Shown: one piece after another, positions 16,644 to 25,052 of the stretch
Layout: every line of letters starts with the position of its first letter
How positions within the stretch are numbered: the stretch's first letter is position 1
Assembly: GCF_016901955.1 (NCBI RefSeq)
Contig: NZ_JACJLC010000012.1
Span: 1-60,720 of the forward strand
Direction of reading: 5' to 3'
Length of the DNA stretch: 60,720 nt
From: Pseudoflavonifractor phocaeensis
Lineage (GTDB): Bacteria; Bacillota; Clostridia; Oscillospirales; Oscillospiraceae
Notes under the pieces: generated by a model
The model's input: only the letters and a program-made list of their open reading frames with translations
Databases searched by the model: none
What the model was told of the DNA's origin: nothing
Made by a program: the position numbers and the translations under genes

Positions 16644-16691
16644 ACCCGGCCCGGCCGGGCCGATTGCCATTTCAAAGGAGAAACCGAACCT

Positions 16692-19529
16692 ATGTTCGAC
16701 CATATTTTTGTCAAAGGCGCCCGGGAGAACAACCTGAAGAACATCGACGTGGACATCCCCCGGGACAAGCTGGTGGTGCTCACCGGCCTGTCCGGCAGCG
16801 GCAAGTCCTCCCTGGCCTTTGATACCATTTACGCCGAGGGACAGCGCCGCTATGTGGAGTCCCTGTCCTCTTACGCCCGGATGTTTTTGGGGCAAATGGA
16901 GAAGCCCGACGTGGACTACATTGACGGCCTCTCCCCCGCCATCTCCATCGACCAGAAGACCACCTCCAAAAACCCCCGGTCCACCGTGGGCACCGTCACC
17001 GAGATCTACGACTACCTGCGGCTGCTGTGGGCCCGGGTGGGCACTCCCCACTGCCCCAAGTGCGGCAAGGAGATCCGACAGCAGACCATCGACCAGATCA
17101 TCGACCAGGTGATGGCCCTCCCCGAGGCCACCCGCATCCAGGTGATGGCGCCGGTGGTCCGGGGCAAGAAGGGCACCCACCAGAAGATCTTCGAGGACGC
17201 CTGCAAGTCGGGTTACGTCCGCTGCCGGGCTGACGGCTCCCTTTACGACCTGTCCGAGACTATCGAGCTGGACAAGAACAAAAAGCATAACGTGGAGATC
17301 GTGGTGGACCGGCTGGTGATCCGGGAGGACATCGTCCGCCGCCTCACCGACAGCGTGGAGGTGGCCTCCGGCCTGGCCGGCGGCCTGGTGGTCATCAACA
17401 TCGTGAACGAGGACCGGGATATCCTCTTTTCCCAAAACTATGCCTGCGAGGACTGCGGCATCTCCATTGAGGAGCTCTCTCCCCGGATGTTTTCCTTCAA
17501 CAATCCCTTTGGAGCCTGCCCCACCTGCACCGGCCTGGGGGCCCAGCTGAAGGTGGATCCCGACCTTATCATCCCCAACAAGGACCTGTCCATTCTGGAG
17601 GGCGCCATCACCGCCTCGGGCTGGAACAACATCAAGGGGGACTCCATCTCCCGGATGTACTTTGACGCTCTGGCCAAACAATATAAGTTTAAACTCACCA
17701 CTCCCGTCAAGGAGCTGCCGCCGGAGGTGGTAGATGTCATCCTCTATGGCACCAAAGGGGAAAAGCTCAAGCTGACCTACGACCGGGCCAACGGCCACGG
17801 CACCCTGATGCAGCCCTTCGAGGGCATCATCAACAACCTGGAGCGCCGCTATAAGGAGACTCAGTCCGATGCTATGCGCCGGGACCTGGAGGACTGCATG
17901 AGCCAGCGGCCCTGCCCCGACTGCGGCGGCAAGCGGCTGCGGAAGGAGGCCCTGGCGGTCACTGTGGGAGGGCTCAACATCGACGACTTCTGCCGGAAAT
18001 CGGTGACTGATGCCCTGGACTTCATTAGCCGCCTGGAGCTTTCCGAGCAGAAAATGCTGATCGCTGACCGGATTTTGAAGGAGATCCGTAACCGGCTGGG
18101 CTTCCTCCAGAGCGTGGGCCTGCAATACCTCACCCTGAGCCGGGCGGCGGCCACCCTGTCCGGCGGCGAGAGCCAGCGTATCCGGCTGGCCACCCAGATC
18201 GGCTCCTCCCTGATGGGAGTGCTCTATATCCTGGACGAGCCCTCCATCGGCCTCCATCAGCGGGACAACGACAAGCTGCTGGCCACCCTGAAGCACCTGA
18301 GGGATTTGGGCAACACCCTGCTGGTGGTGGAGCACGACGAGGACACTATGCGGCAGGCCGACTATATCGTGGACATTGGCCCCGGCGCCGGGGTCCACGG
18401 GGGCCAGGTGGTGGCCTGCGGCACCTGCCAGGAGATCATGGATACCCCCGGCTCGGTCACTGGAGATTACCTCTCCGGCCGGAAGAAGATCCCCGTTCCT
18501 ACGGAGCGACGGGTGGGCAACGGCCAATTTCTCACCATCCGGGGGGCGGCCGAGAATAACCTGCAAAATGTGGACGTGTCCATCCCTCTGGGCACCTTTA
18601 CCTGCGTCACCGGCGTGTCCGGCAGCGGAAAATCCTCCCTGGTCAACGAGATCCTGTACAAGCGGCTGGCCTGCGACCTGAACCGGGCCAAGACCCGGGC
18701 GGGCAGGCACCAGGCGGTGGAGGGGGAGGAATTTCTGGACAAGGTCATCGCCATCGACCAGTCCCCCATCGGCCGCACTCCCCGGTCCAACCCGGCCACC
18801 TACACCGGACTGTTCAACGACATCCGGGACCTGTTTGCCTCCACCCCTGATGCCAAGGCCAGGGGCTATGGCCCCGGCCGGTTCTCCTTCAACGTCCGGG
18901 GAGGGCGGTGTGAGGCCTGCCAGGGGGACGGCCTCCTTAAAATCGAAATGCACTTTCTGCCCGACATCTACGTGCCCTGCGAGGTGTGCAAGGGCAAGCG
19001 GTACAACCGGGAGACCCTGGAGGTGCGCTACAAGGGCAAGAACATCTACGAGGTGCTGGATATGACGGTGGAGGAGGCCCTCCCCTTCTTCGAACACCTG
19101 CCCAAGCTGTACAACAAGCTACAGACCCTGTACGAGGTGGGCCTGAGCTATGTAAAGCTGGGACAGCCCTCCACCGAGCTGTCCGGCGGCGAGGCCCAGC
19201 GGGTCAAGCTGGCTACCGAGTTGGCCAAGCGGTCCACCGGCAAGACCATCTATATCCTGGATGAGCCTACCACCGGCCTGCACACCGCCGACGTCCACAA
19301 GCTCATCGAGGTGCTCCAGAAGCTGGTGGAAGCGGGAAACACGGTGGTGGTCATCGAGCACAACCTGGACGTGATCAAGACCGCCGATCACATCATCGAC
19401 CTGGGCCCCGAGGGGGGCAGCGGCGGCGGGAGCATCGTGGCCACTGGCACCCCGGAGGAGGTGGCCTCCTGCCCGGCCAGCTACACCGGCCAGTACCTGA
19501 AACGGATGCTGGAGCGGGATCAGGGCTGA
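16692..19529 (+). CDS. uvrA: UvrABC excinuclease subunit A
   Basis: UvrA is the dimeric ABC-type ATPase that finds DNA lesions and loads UvrB. The 945-residue protein has both ATP sites: Walker A GLSGSGKS (residues 32-39) and GVSGSGKS in the second half, with signatures [12 protein letters not shown] and [12 protein letters not shown]. Zinc-binding pairs CEDC...CPTC and CEAC...CEVC are intact. Start ATG follows an AAAGGAGAAA site. No SOS box was seen directly upstream, so it may depend on read-through from uvrB. Confidence 0.97.
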   Translation: MFDHIFVKGARENNLKNIDVDIPRDKLVVLTGLSGSGKSSLAFDTIYAEGQRRYVESLSSYARMFLGQMEKPDVDYIDGLSPAISIDQKTTSKNPRSTVGTVTEIYDYLRLLWARVGTPHCPKCGKEIRQQTIDQIIDQVMALPEATRIQVMAPVVRGKKGTHQKIFEDACKSGYVRCRADGSLYDLSETIELDKNKKHNVEIVVDRLVIREDIVRRLTDSVEVASGLAGGLVVINIVNEDRDILFSQNYACEDCGISIEELSPRMFSFNNPFGACPTCTGLGAQLKVDPDLIIPNKDLSILEGAITASGWNNIKGDSISRMYFDALAKQYKFKLTTPVKELPPEVVDVILYGTKGEKLKLTYDRANGHGTLMQPFEGIINNLERRYKETQSDAMRRDLEDCMSQRPCPDCGGKRLRKEALAVTVGGLNIDDFCRKSVTDALDFISRLELSEQKMLIADRILKEIRNRLGFLQSVGLQYLTLSRAAATLSGGESQRIRLATQIGSSLMGVLYILDEPSIGLHQRDNDKLLATLKHLRDLGNTLLVVEHDEDTMRQADYIVDIGPGAGVHGGQVVACGTCQEIMDTPGSVTGDYLSGRKKIPVPTERRVGNGQFLTIRGAAENNLQNVDVSIPLGTFTCVTGVSGSGKSSLVNEILYKRLACDLNRAKTRAGRHQAVEGEEFLDKVIAIDQSPIGRTPRSNPATYTGLFNDIRDLFASTPDAKARGYGPGRFSFNVRGGRCEACQGDGLLKIEMHFLPDIYVPCEVCKGKRYNRETLEVRYKGKNIYEVLDMTVEEALPFFEHLPKLYNKLQTLYEVGLSYVKLGQPSTELSGGEAQRVKLATELAKRSTGKTIYILDEPTTGLHTADVHKLIEVLQKLVEAGNTVVVIEHNLDVIKTADHIIDLGPEGGSGGGSIVATGTPEEVASCPASYTGQYLKRMLERDQG

Positions 19530-19555
19530 GAGATATCTGATGAACAGCACTCAAA

Positions 19556-19586
19556 AAGGGGCTGCCGCGCATCGCGGCAGCCCCTT
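19556..19586. terminator. Terminator between uvrA and the oxidase-family gene
   Basis: A perfect 14-bp stem (19556-19569 with 19573-19586, loop CAT). On the minus strand it is followed by TTTTTGAG, and on the plus strand by a looser T-rich tract ending in six T near 19602. It serves the converging genes on both sides. The stem contains the shared CTGCCGC/GCGGCAG core. Confidence 0.88.
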
Positions 19587-19590
19587 CCCA

Positions 19591-20037
19591 TTACCCTTTT
19601 TTCCGTCCGCTGACGGTCTCCAGATCCACCCGCCACACCGAGGTGCGGGCCAGGTGGGTCTCGATGACCTCCTCCACCCGCTCCGGGGCATCTGGGGCAT
19701 ACCGGCGGCAGATGGCCCGCAGGGCCTCCCGTTTTTCTTCCGGGTCGGTGACCTCTGCGGCGGTGCCCCGGGCCACGGCGCTGGTGAACAGGGTCTCATA
19801 TGCCTCCTGCACCACCCGCTGGTCTCCCACGGCGGTCAGGCAGACCTGGGGCTGACAGCGCAGACAGTCCAGCTTTTCTCCGGCCAGACGGCTGTGGAAA
19901 TAGATTATGTTCCCTACCAGCACGCCGTTGATGGGCACGCAATAGGGCAGGCCCGCCCCATCGGTCATAGCCAGCACCTGATAGGGGCTGGCCTCCAGGG
20001 CCTTCACTCCCAGGTCTCTGTTTTCATCCCGTTTCAT
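19591..20037 (-). CDS. Pyridoxamine 5'-phosphate oxidase-family (NimA-like) flavin protein
   Basis: The 148-residue product has the split-barrel pattern of the PNPOx-like family: VLAMTDGAGLPYCVPINGVLVGNIIYFHS in the first half is the usual FMN-binding set of strands, followed by VCLTAVGD. Members near NimA bind FMN or heme and include nitroimidazole-resistance proteins, but most are uncharacterised. The second in-frame ATG (20037) is chosen because the AGGAGG site ends at the first ATG and lies six bases before the second. Single gene with its own terminator. Confidence 0.82.
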   Translation of the reverse strand: MKRDENRDLGVKALEASPYQVLAMTDGAGLPYCVPINGVLVGNIIYFHSRLAGEKLDCLRCQPQVCLTAVGDQRVVQEAYETLFTSAVARGTAAEVTDPEEKREALRAICRRYAPDAPERVEEVIETHLARTSVWRVDLETVSGRKKG

Positions 20038-20057
20038 ATCCATCCTCCTGACAAAAT

Positions 20058-20080
20058 GGGGCCCGCCGGCGGCGGGCCCC
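20058..20080 (-). terminator. Terminator after the S-layer-homology gene
   Basis: A 10-bp GGGGCCCGCC/GGCGGGCCCC stem lies five bases beyond the stop codon of the minus-strand gene and is followed by ATTTTG. The T-run is short, so termination may be partial, reading into the downstream oxidase-family gene. Confidence 0.65.
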
Positions 20081-20084
20081 AGAT

Positions 20085-21230
20085 TTATTTGATGCGCAGC
20101 ACGGTGGCCTTGGCCAGGGAGATTTCCATCTGGCTCCAGTCGCCGCCGCTGTTGTTGGCGGTGTAGGTCAACTGGCTGACCCCGTCCTTCCGGTGGGCCG
20201 CCAGCCCGCAGCAGGACAGATAGACCATACGACTCCGGAGGAAATTCCCGTCCTCCATGGCGGTCCGCTCCTTTTCCCGGAGTACCCCGTAGGTCACACC
20301 GTCGGCCATGACGGTCTGCCAGGTGAAGTCGGGATCCTCCCCGTGGTCGGAGTAGCCCAGGGCCCGCAGCAGGAAGGTCATGTACTCCCCGGCCGAGATG
20401 GTGGCGTTGGGCGAAAAGTACATGGTGCCGTCTGCGGCAGTGCCGGTGCCAGTGGTGTACCCCTTTTCATAGGCGTAGGCCACGTACCGGTCCGCCCAGG
20501 AGGGGACGTCCGCGAAGGGATTGGGAGCCACGCTCTGGAGGGCGGCCCGCTCCTCCCCCAGCAGACGGATAAACATAACCAGCCCTTCGATGCGCATGGA
20601 GGTGCGCTCCAGCTCGTAGCCCGAGCCATAGGACACTCCGGTGCCCTGGAGCAGGCCCATCTCCGCCAGGGCATCCGCCATGGCGTTGTAGTCTACCCCG
20701 CTGCCTCCGGTGACGGTGTACTCCCCCTCCAGGGCAAGCACCGCCGTGTCGGAGTTGACGGTAAGCCGCAGGGAGGTATTCTCCCCCGCCAGCACTCGGT
20801 GGTTGGCGGGGAGTAAGGTTCCGGCGGTCAGGGTCTGGCCCGCTGTGGTATCGATCACCGCATTACCCGTAAAGGCGATCTGCACATCCCCCGCCAGCAG
20901 CATGGCCCCCGAGCCGGAGGTGAGCAGCACCGTGTCTCCCTTTTTGTACCGGTCTTCCAGCAGTCCGACGGAGCCGCCGCTCTCCTGGCTGCCCGCCTGG
21001 GCCAGATAGGTCTGGTGCTTCTGGTTTAGCTTCTGGTTTAGGCTGGATAGAGCGGAATCATAGGCAGGCTGGGTCAGGGTATCGATCCGGTCCTCCGCTT
21101 GGTCCAGAGCCTGCTGGGTAAAGGTGCCGGTGAGATAGCTTTTGGAGACAAGGGACTGGTCGGCGGCCACCACCGCCCCCATTCCCGCCAGGATAGCTCC
21201 CGCCAAAACGAAAACTGCCGCTTTCTTCAT
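20085..21230 (-). CDS. Secreted protein with S-layer-homology-like C-terminal region
   Basis: The 381-residue product has an N-terminal signal peptide (MKKAAVFVLAGAILAG..., likely cleaved near AVVAAD at residue 22). A coiled-coil-like part with LDQAEDRIDTL and LNQKLNQKH follows, then a beta-rich middle. Residues about 195-300 resemble SLH repeats: NPFADVPSWADRYVAYAYEKG, YFSPNATISAGEYMTFLLRALGY. SLH modules bind secondary wall polymers, so the protein is probably held at the cell surface. It overlaps rex by four bases (ATGA), an unexpected partner for a redox regulator. Function beyond anchoring is unknown. Confidence 0.8.
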   Translation of the reverse strand: MKKAAVFVLAGAILAGMGAVVAADQSLVSKSYLTGTFTQQALDQAEDRIDTLTQPAYDSALSSLNQKLNQKHQTYLAQAGSQESGGSVGLLEDRYKKGDTVLLTSGSGAMLLAGDVQIAFTGNAVIDTTAGQTLTAGTLLPANHRVLAGENTSLRLTVNSDTAVLALEGEYTVTGGSGVDYNAMADALAEMGLLQGTGVSYGSGYELERTSMRIEGLVMFIRLLGEERAALQSVAPNPFADVPSWADRYVAYAYEKGYTTGTGTAADGTMYFSPNATISAGEYMTFLLRALGYSDHGEDPDFTWQTVMADGVTYGVLREKERTAMEDGNFLRSRMVYLSCCGLAAHRKDGVSQLTYTANNSGGDWSQMEISLAKATVLRIK

Positions 21231-21859
21231 GCGTCCTCCGAGATCATATAGCTCAGCGCCAACAGGCTGTCGGCAAAATGTACGTTTTCAATGATTACCC
21301 CGGGCTCCTTCAGGTTGAGCTCGGTGTTGGTAAAGTTCCAGATCCCCTTAACACCAGCCCGCACCAGCCGGGCGGCGATGGGATTGGCCACCCCCCTGGG
21401 CACCGTCAGCACCCCGATGCTGGCGGGGTGGGCGGCCAGGTACTCCTCCAGCTTGTCTACATGATACACCGGTACTCCGCCTCGTTCCTGGCCCACCACG
21501 TCAGGGGACACGTCGAAGGCGGCCGCCAGAGCCACTCCGGAGCGGTCAAAGTGGAAGTTCTCCATCAGGGCCCGGCCCAGATTACCCGCTCCCAGAATGA
21601 TGGCGGTGTGGCCCTTGTTCATGCCCAGAATGTCAGCGATCTCCCCCCGCAGGTTGTCCACGTTATATCCGTAGCCCTGCTGGCCGAATTCCCCGAAGCA
21701 GGACAGATCCTGACGGATCTGGGAGGCGGTGAGTCCCATGGATTTGCCCAGGGCGCTGGAGGAAATGCGCTCCACGCCGGTGAGGTGGAGATCTGTCAGG
21801 TGCCGGAAATACCGGGGCAGCCGCCGGATCACCGCGCTGGATACCTTTTGCTTTTTCAT
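21227..21859 (-). CDS. rex: Redox-sensing transcriptional repressor Rex
   Basis: Rex represses fermentation genes when NADH is low. The 210-residue protein has a winged helix with GLTASQIRQDLSCFGEFGQQG and the Rossmann motif GAGNLGRAL (about residues 87-95), with the YGYNV signature between them. ATG 21859 is chosen because GAGGG stands eight bases before it; a GTG at 21868 would overlap that site. The gene has its own promoter and is followed by the SLH gene in the same transcript. Confidence 0.95.
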   Translation of the reverse strand: MKKQKVSSAVIRRLPRYFRHLTDLHLTGVERISSSALGKSMGLTASQIRQDLSCFGEFGQQGYGYNVDNLRGEIADILGMNKGHTAIILGAGNLGRALMENFHFDRSGVALAAAFDVSPDVVGQERGGVPVYHVDKLEEYLAAHPASIGVLTVPRGVANPIAARLVRAGVKGIWNFTNTELNLKEPGVIIENVHFADSLLALSYMISEDA

Positions 21860-21882
21860 ATCTATCACCCTCGTTTCAGAGG

Positions 21883-21936
21883 TAGTAGTTTTAAAACGCT
21901 ACTTAGTAGTTTACTCTAAACCCGGGAATATGTCAA
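21883..21936 (-). promoter_or_regulatory. rex promoter with repeated TAGTAGTTT motif
   Basis: On the minus strand TTGACA (21936-21931) and TAAACT (21913-21908) are 17 bases apart. A palindrome CTACT-T-AGTAG (21899-21909) touches the -10, and the 9-mer TAGTAGTTT occurs at 21883-21891 and 21904-21912, 21 bases apart, equal to two helical turns. This could be an operator, possibly for autoregulation, although it does not match the usual TTGTGA or TTGTTAA Rex site. Confidence 0.7.
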
Positions 21937-22008
21937 CGCCCGGCGGGCATTTCCGCCGCACCTTTCCCCCGCCTCGGGCATAGGCTGGATGGAAAGGAGG
22001 AATGCGTT

Positions 22009-22398
22009 TTGGCCTCGTATGGAACCATTTTGACCCGTGTCTATACCTCCCGGGCCCAGATCCCGGTAGCGGGGGCCACGGTGGCATTTACGCAGCGGAG
22101 ACAGGACGGCCGTCACAGCCTGCTGGCGGTACGGACCACCGATCAGAACGGCCGCACCGCTCAGGTTCAGGTGCCCACCCCCGATCCTGCGGCCAGTGAG
22201 TTCCCCGGTACCTTGGCTCCCTTCGCGGTGTGCGATATCTGGGTGGAAGCTCCCGGCTACGCCCTGCTGCTGGTGGAGGACGTGCAGATCTTCCCCGACA
22301 CCCAGACCCTCCAGCTCCTCCCCCTGGTGCCCCTTCAGGAACAGGAGGACAACACCCTGCCGGAAACGCCGGTTGTCATCCCGCCCCAGAATCTGTAA
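22009..22398 (+). CDS. SleC N-terminal prodomain-like protein, encoded separately
   Basis: The 129-residue product is a beta-sandwich of the carboxypeptidase-regulatory-like type: IPVAGATVAFTQ, DQNGRTAQV, FAVCDIWVEAPGYALLLVEDVQIFPDTQTL. From memory this resembles the N-terminal propeptide region of clostridial SleC cortex-lytic enzymes, where GY...VQIFP segments occur. Translation starts at TTG 22009, fixed by an AAAGGAGG site eight bases upstream. The SleC-like core gene starts 12 bases downstream with its own site, so pro-part and core are separate chains here. No signal peptide is present. Confidence 0.65.
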   Translation: MASYGTILTRVYTSRAQIPVAGATVAFTQRRQDGRHSLLAVRTTDQNGRTAQVQVPTPDPAASEFPGTLAPFAVCDIWVEAPGYALLLVEDVQIFPDTQTLQLLPLVPLQEQEDNTLPETPVVIPPQNL

Positions 22399-22410
22399 AG
22401 GAGGCGCCCC

Positions 22411-23613
22411 ATGCCGGAAACTCTTCCCATCACGCCGTATGTCCCCCAGTATATTACCGTCCACCTGGGTTCCCCTGGCTCCAACGCCGAAAACGTGACG
22501 GTATCCTTCCCGGACTACGTAAAAAACGTGGCTTCCAGCGAGATCTACCCCACCTGGAAGCCCGCCGCCCTCCGGGCCAACATCCTGGCCATCATTTCCT
22601 TTGCCCTCAACCGGGTGTACACTGAGTTCTATCCCAGCCGGGGCTACCCCTTCAATATTACCTCGTCCACCGCCTACGACCAGAAATTCATCAAAGGGCG
22701 TAACATCTTTGAAAACATCAGCCAGCTTGTGGATGAGCTCTTCAACACCTACATACGGCGGATCGGGTTTGTGGAGCCTCTGGCCGCCAAGTTCTGCAAC
22801 GGCACCACTGTTACCTGTGACGGTCTGTCCCAGTGGGGCAGCCAGGCTTTGGCGGAGGACGGGGCCGACTATCTCACCATCCTGCGGACCTACTACGGCG
22901 ACAATATCGAGCTGGTGACCAACGCGCCGGTAATGGGCATCCGCTACTCCTATCCCGGCTATCCCATCCGCCGGGGCGCCACCGGGGAGGCGGTGCAGCG
23001 GATCCAGGTGATGCTCAATCGGATCAGTCAGGACTACCCCGCCATTCCCAAAATCTACCCCGTGGATGGGATCTTCGGTTCAGCCACCGAAAACGCAGTA
23101 AAAAAATTCCAGCAGATCTTTGATCTGACCGCCGACGGCATCGTGGGCAACGGAACTTGGTATAAGATGGTATTCCTCTATGTGGGAGTATTGGACCTGG
23201 CGGAGCTCATCAGCCAGGGCCAGACCTACTACCCAGGCAGCGGAGGCCAGCCCTTCCCCAATGTGCTGGCGGAGGGGGCCAGGGGGGACAGTGTGCGGAC
23301 GGTGCAATATGTGCTCAACGTAGTGGCTGAGTTCTACCCCAACATCCCTTCGGTAGCCATCGACGGGATTTACGGTCCCGCCACCAAAAACGCGGTGGTC
23401 GCCCTCCAGAGGATGAGCGGACTGCCCCAGGACGGGATCATGGGCCCCAACACCTGGAAGGCCCTCTATCTGCTCTACGCCGGCATCGTGGACACGGTGG
23501 AGACCTATACCAACGTGATCCCCCCCGCCTTCCGCCCGGATTTGCCCGACAGCCAGGCCACCGGCCTGACCCAGTTCCCCGGCCGGGCCCTTACTCTGGG
23601 CTCTGCCGACTGA
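22411..23613 (+). CDS. SleC-like spore cortex-lytic protein: SpoIID/LytB-like domain plus two peptidoglycan-binding domains
   Basis: The 400-residue protein begins with a region typical of SleC (PQYITVHLG...NAENVTVSF...VASSEIYPTW), then a SpoIID/LytB-like segment (ALRANILAIISFALNRVYTE, FCNGTTVTCDGLSQWGSQALA, LRTYYGD). Two PG_binding_1 repeats follow at about 185-265 and 285-365 (GVDGIFG/IDGIYG-type motifs with TENAVKKFQ and TKNAVVALQ). SleC is a lytic transglycosylase made in the mother cell and activated at germination. No secretion signal is present, in keeping with mother-cell synthesis. Strong AAAGGAGG site. Confidence 0.78.
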   Translation: MPETLPITPYVPQYITVHLGSPGSNAENVTVSFPDYVKNVASSEIYPTWKPAALRANILAIISFALNRVYTEFYPSRGYPFNITSSTAYDQKFIKGRNIFENISQLVDELFNTYIRRIGFVEPLAAKFCNGTTVTCDGLSQWGSQALAEDGADYLTILRTYYGDNIELVTNAPVMGIRYSYPGYPIRRGATGEAVQRIQVMLNRISQDYPAIPKIYPVDGIFGSATENAVKKFQQIFDLTADGIVGNGTWYKMVFLYVGVLDLAELISQGQTYYPGSGGQPFPNVLAEGARGDSVRTVQYVLNVVAEFYPNIPSVAIDGIYGPATKNAVVALQRMSGLPQDGIMGPNTWKALYLLYAGIVDTVETYTNVIPPAFRPDLPDSQATGLTQFPGRALTLGSAD

Positions 23614-23625
23614 CAGGAGGTCATT

Positions 23626-24153
23626 ATGTTTTCCACCCAACAGCTCCGGCTCATTGGGCAGCCCGTCCGCAGTCTACAGACCATGCTGCGGGCCCTGTCC
23701 TTCCAATATCCCTTTCTTCCCCGCCTCACGCCCGACGGAGTCTTCGGGGAACCCACTCTGGAGGCGGTGATGCTCTTCCAGCGGGAATTCTTTCCCCCAG
23801 TTACCGGACGGGTGAACCAGGCCACCTGGGACGCCATCGCCGCCCTATACCTCCAGACCCTGGCCCGGCAGGCCCTCCCCCTCCGGTCCTACCCCGGCGG
23901 GGAGTACTCCGTGCCGCCGGAGGGGGACAGCGTCCACCTTTATCTGGCCCAGTCCATGTTCCTGGCGCTGTCCCGGCTGCTGGACGGGGTGGAACCGGGC
24001 CAGGTCACCGGAATCAACGATGCCGCTACCCAGCACAACCTCCGCTGGCTCCAGGGGTTGGAGGGACAGCCCCAGACCGGTGTCCTGGACCAGGACAGCT
24101 GGAACACCCTCAGCCGGCTGTATACCCTGTTTGTCACCTACGGGCAGAAATAG
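23626..24153 (+). CDS. Peptidoglycan-binding domain protein
   Basis: The 175-residue product has two PG_binding_1-like repeats: LRLIGQPVRSLQTMLRALS with PDGVFGEPTLEAVMLFQREF (about residues 8-60), and a shorter C-terminal one with TGVLDQDSWNTLSRLY. It lacks a catalytic domain and a signal peptide. It follows the SleC-like gene by 12 bases with its own AGGAGG site. A role as cortex-binding accessory of the SleC-like protein is an inference from context. Confidence 0.78.
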   Translation: MFSTQQLRLIGQPVRSLQTMLRALSFQYPFLPRLTPDGVFGEPTLEAVMLFQREFFPPVTGRVNQATWDAIAALYLQTLARQALPLRSYPGGEYSVPPEGDSVHLYLAQSMFLALSRLLDGVEPGQVTGINDAATQHNLRWLQGLEGQPQTGVLDQDSWNTLSRLYTLFVTYGQK

Positions 24154-24158
24154 AGGTG

Positions 24159-24182
24159 CGGGCGCACAGTGTGCGCCCCTAC
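24159..24182 (-). repeat. REP-like palindrome, inverted orientation
   Basis: The unit reads CGGGCGCACAGTGTGCGCCCCTAC, written here by position with conserved ends CGGGCG and CGCCCCTAC and an own stem GGCGCAC/GTGCGCC. It begins five bases after the stop of the peptidoglycan-binding gene. Same family as the elements inside the RAYT gene. Confidence 0.85.
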
Positions 24183-24192
24183 GACATATCCT

Positions 24193-24444
24193 TTACCCAA
24201 AATCGTGTCTTGTCCCGCACCCACTGCCCAAATCCTCAAATACGCGCACGATCTCTTCGATTTTTTGAAAACATTCCGCATCATCCAGGCGATCATTTTT
24301 CAGGATCGCCTGAATTTTTTGCATCGCCTGGTAACATCTTTGCTCCACGAGAGAACTGATATCCCATGACAACTCCGGAAAAGAGATATTTACGGTCGTA
24401 TTCTGCAAAATGTGAGCCAGTATTTCCTGATATAGTTCCATCAT
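24193..24444 (-). CDS. Small protein of unknown function, divergent from an XRE regulator
   Basis: The 83-residue product is mostly helical, with YQAMQKIQAILKNDRLDDAECFQKIEEIVRVFE and an ending GCGTRHDFG. I recall similar short proteins with this KIEEIV...RHDFG pattern in gut clostridia, without known function. Base composition is lower in G+C than the neighbours. The start has GAAGGGC just upstream; the first or second ATG could be used. It shares a 100-base control region with the XRE gene, which suggests joint regulation. Confidence 0.75.
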   Translation of the reverse strand: MMELYQEILAHILQNTTVNISFPELSWDISSLVEQRCYQAMQKIQAILKNDRLDDAECFQKIEEIVRVFEDLGSGCGTRHDFG

Positions 24445-24449
24445 GCCCT

Positions 24450-24479
24450 TCTATATAGTACTTACAAGTACTGTATCAA
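24450..24479 (-). promoter_or_regulatory. Promoter of the 83-residue gene with palindromic operator in the spacer
   Basis: TTGATA (24479-24474) and TATAGA (24455-24450) are 18 bases apart on the minus strand. The spacer is filled by an inverted repeat AGTACTT-AC-AAGTACT (24457-24472). A bound dimer would shut the promoter. The divergent XRE protein is the obvious candidate binder. Confidence 0.75.
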
Positions 24480-24511
24480 ACATTCTAATGAGAACCTGTT
24501 GTATTGTCAAT

Positions 24512-24527
24512 AGTATTCATAAGTACT
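24512..24527 (+). promoter_or_regulatory. Second operator-like palindrome before the XRE gene
   Basis: AGTATTCATAAGTACT matches the operator at 24457-24472 in 12 of 16 positions and is centred 55 bases away. It lies where the core promoter of the XRE gene should be (TTGTCA at 24504-24509, weak -10 after it), so it fits autoregulation. Confidence 0.7.
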
Positions 24528-24547
24528 ATTGCAAGGGGGGCAAAGCG

Positions 24548-24778
24548 ATGCATTTTCAGCGGCTGCGGGATCTCAGAGAGGACAGGGATCTGTATCAGAA
24601 GGATATCGCCCAGGTGCTGGGCATCAGTCAGACGGTGTATTCCCGTTATGAGCGGGGCTTTCAGACCATTCCCGTGATCCATCTGCTGGCTCTGGCGGAC
24701 TTTTATCAAACCTCCACTGACTATATCCTGGGACGAACCAATGTGAGCAAGCCCTATCCCCAAACGCCCGGGCGGTAG
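24548..24778 (+). CDS. XRE-family HTH transcriptional regulator
   Basis: The 76-residue protein is nearly all helix-turn-helix: LRDLREDRDLYQKDIAQVLGISQTVYSRYERGFQTIP with the recognition helix SQTVYSRYERG, then LLALADFYQTSTDYILGRT, the usual end of short Cro/CI-type regulators. ATG 24548 follows an AAGGGGGG site. Upstream in-frame codons run through the operator and are unlikely to be used. It probably binds the two AGTA...TACT palindromes and controls itself and the divergent small gene. Confidence 0.9.
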   Translation: MHFQRLRDLREDRDLYQKDIAQVLGISQTVYSRYERGFQTIPVIHLLALADFYQTSTDYILGRTNVSKPYPQTPGR

Positions 24779-24798
24779 CGGACCTGTTCCAAAAAATC

Positions 24799-24838
24799 AG
24801 CGGGGCGTCACCCATGGTGGTGACGCCCCGCTATTTTG
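24799..24838. terminator. Bidirectional terminator between the XRE gene and the his operon
   Basis: A perfect 14-bp stem (24799-24812 with 24819-24832, loop CATGGT) is flanked by AAAAAATC on the left and TATTTTGG on the right, with an outer TTCCAAAA/TTTTGGAA pairing. On the minus strand the stem is followed by GATTTTTT, a good end for the his operon. Confidence 0.92.
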
Positions 24839-24847
24839 GAACCTTTT

Positions 24848-25036
24848 TTATGTACCTTTGAGGTACCGCCGCAGGTTGACCAGGAAGGCCCCGATCCACA
24901 CCCCGGCGCATACCACCAACAGGACCGCCGAGACGCCCTCCACGCCGGCGCTCAGAGCGGCCACAGCGCCGATGGTCCACATCGCCGCCGCCAGCCCGCA
25001 GCTCACCGCAGCGGCAAGCTGTCCTCTCCGTTTCAC
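24848..25036 (-). CDS. Small two-helix membrane protein at the end of the his operon
   Basis: The 62-residue product has two hydrophobic segments (about residues 7-30 and 35-54), a basic N-terminus and the end NLRRYLKGT. Family not recognised. It begins with GTG at 25036 behind GAGAGGGGGA, 16 bases after hisE, and ends just before the terminator, so it is the last gene of the operon. A role in histidine synthesis is not implied by sequence. Confidence 0.65.
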   Translation of the reverse strand: MKRRGQLAAAVSCGLAAAMWTIGAVAALSAGVEGVSAVLLVVCAGVWIGAFLVNLRRYLKGT

Positions 25037-25052
25037 CGGGGCAGTCCCCCTC

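Noticed and set aside
16269-19097. 942-codon minus-strand ORF
   Set aside because: It is the antisense of uvrA and part of the aldo/keto reductase gene. High G+C with codon bias keeps the reverse frame open; the protein is H/V/G/L-rich without motifs.
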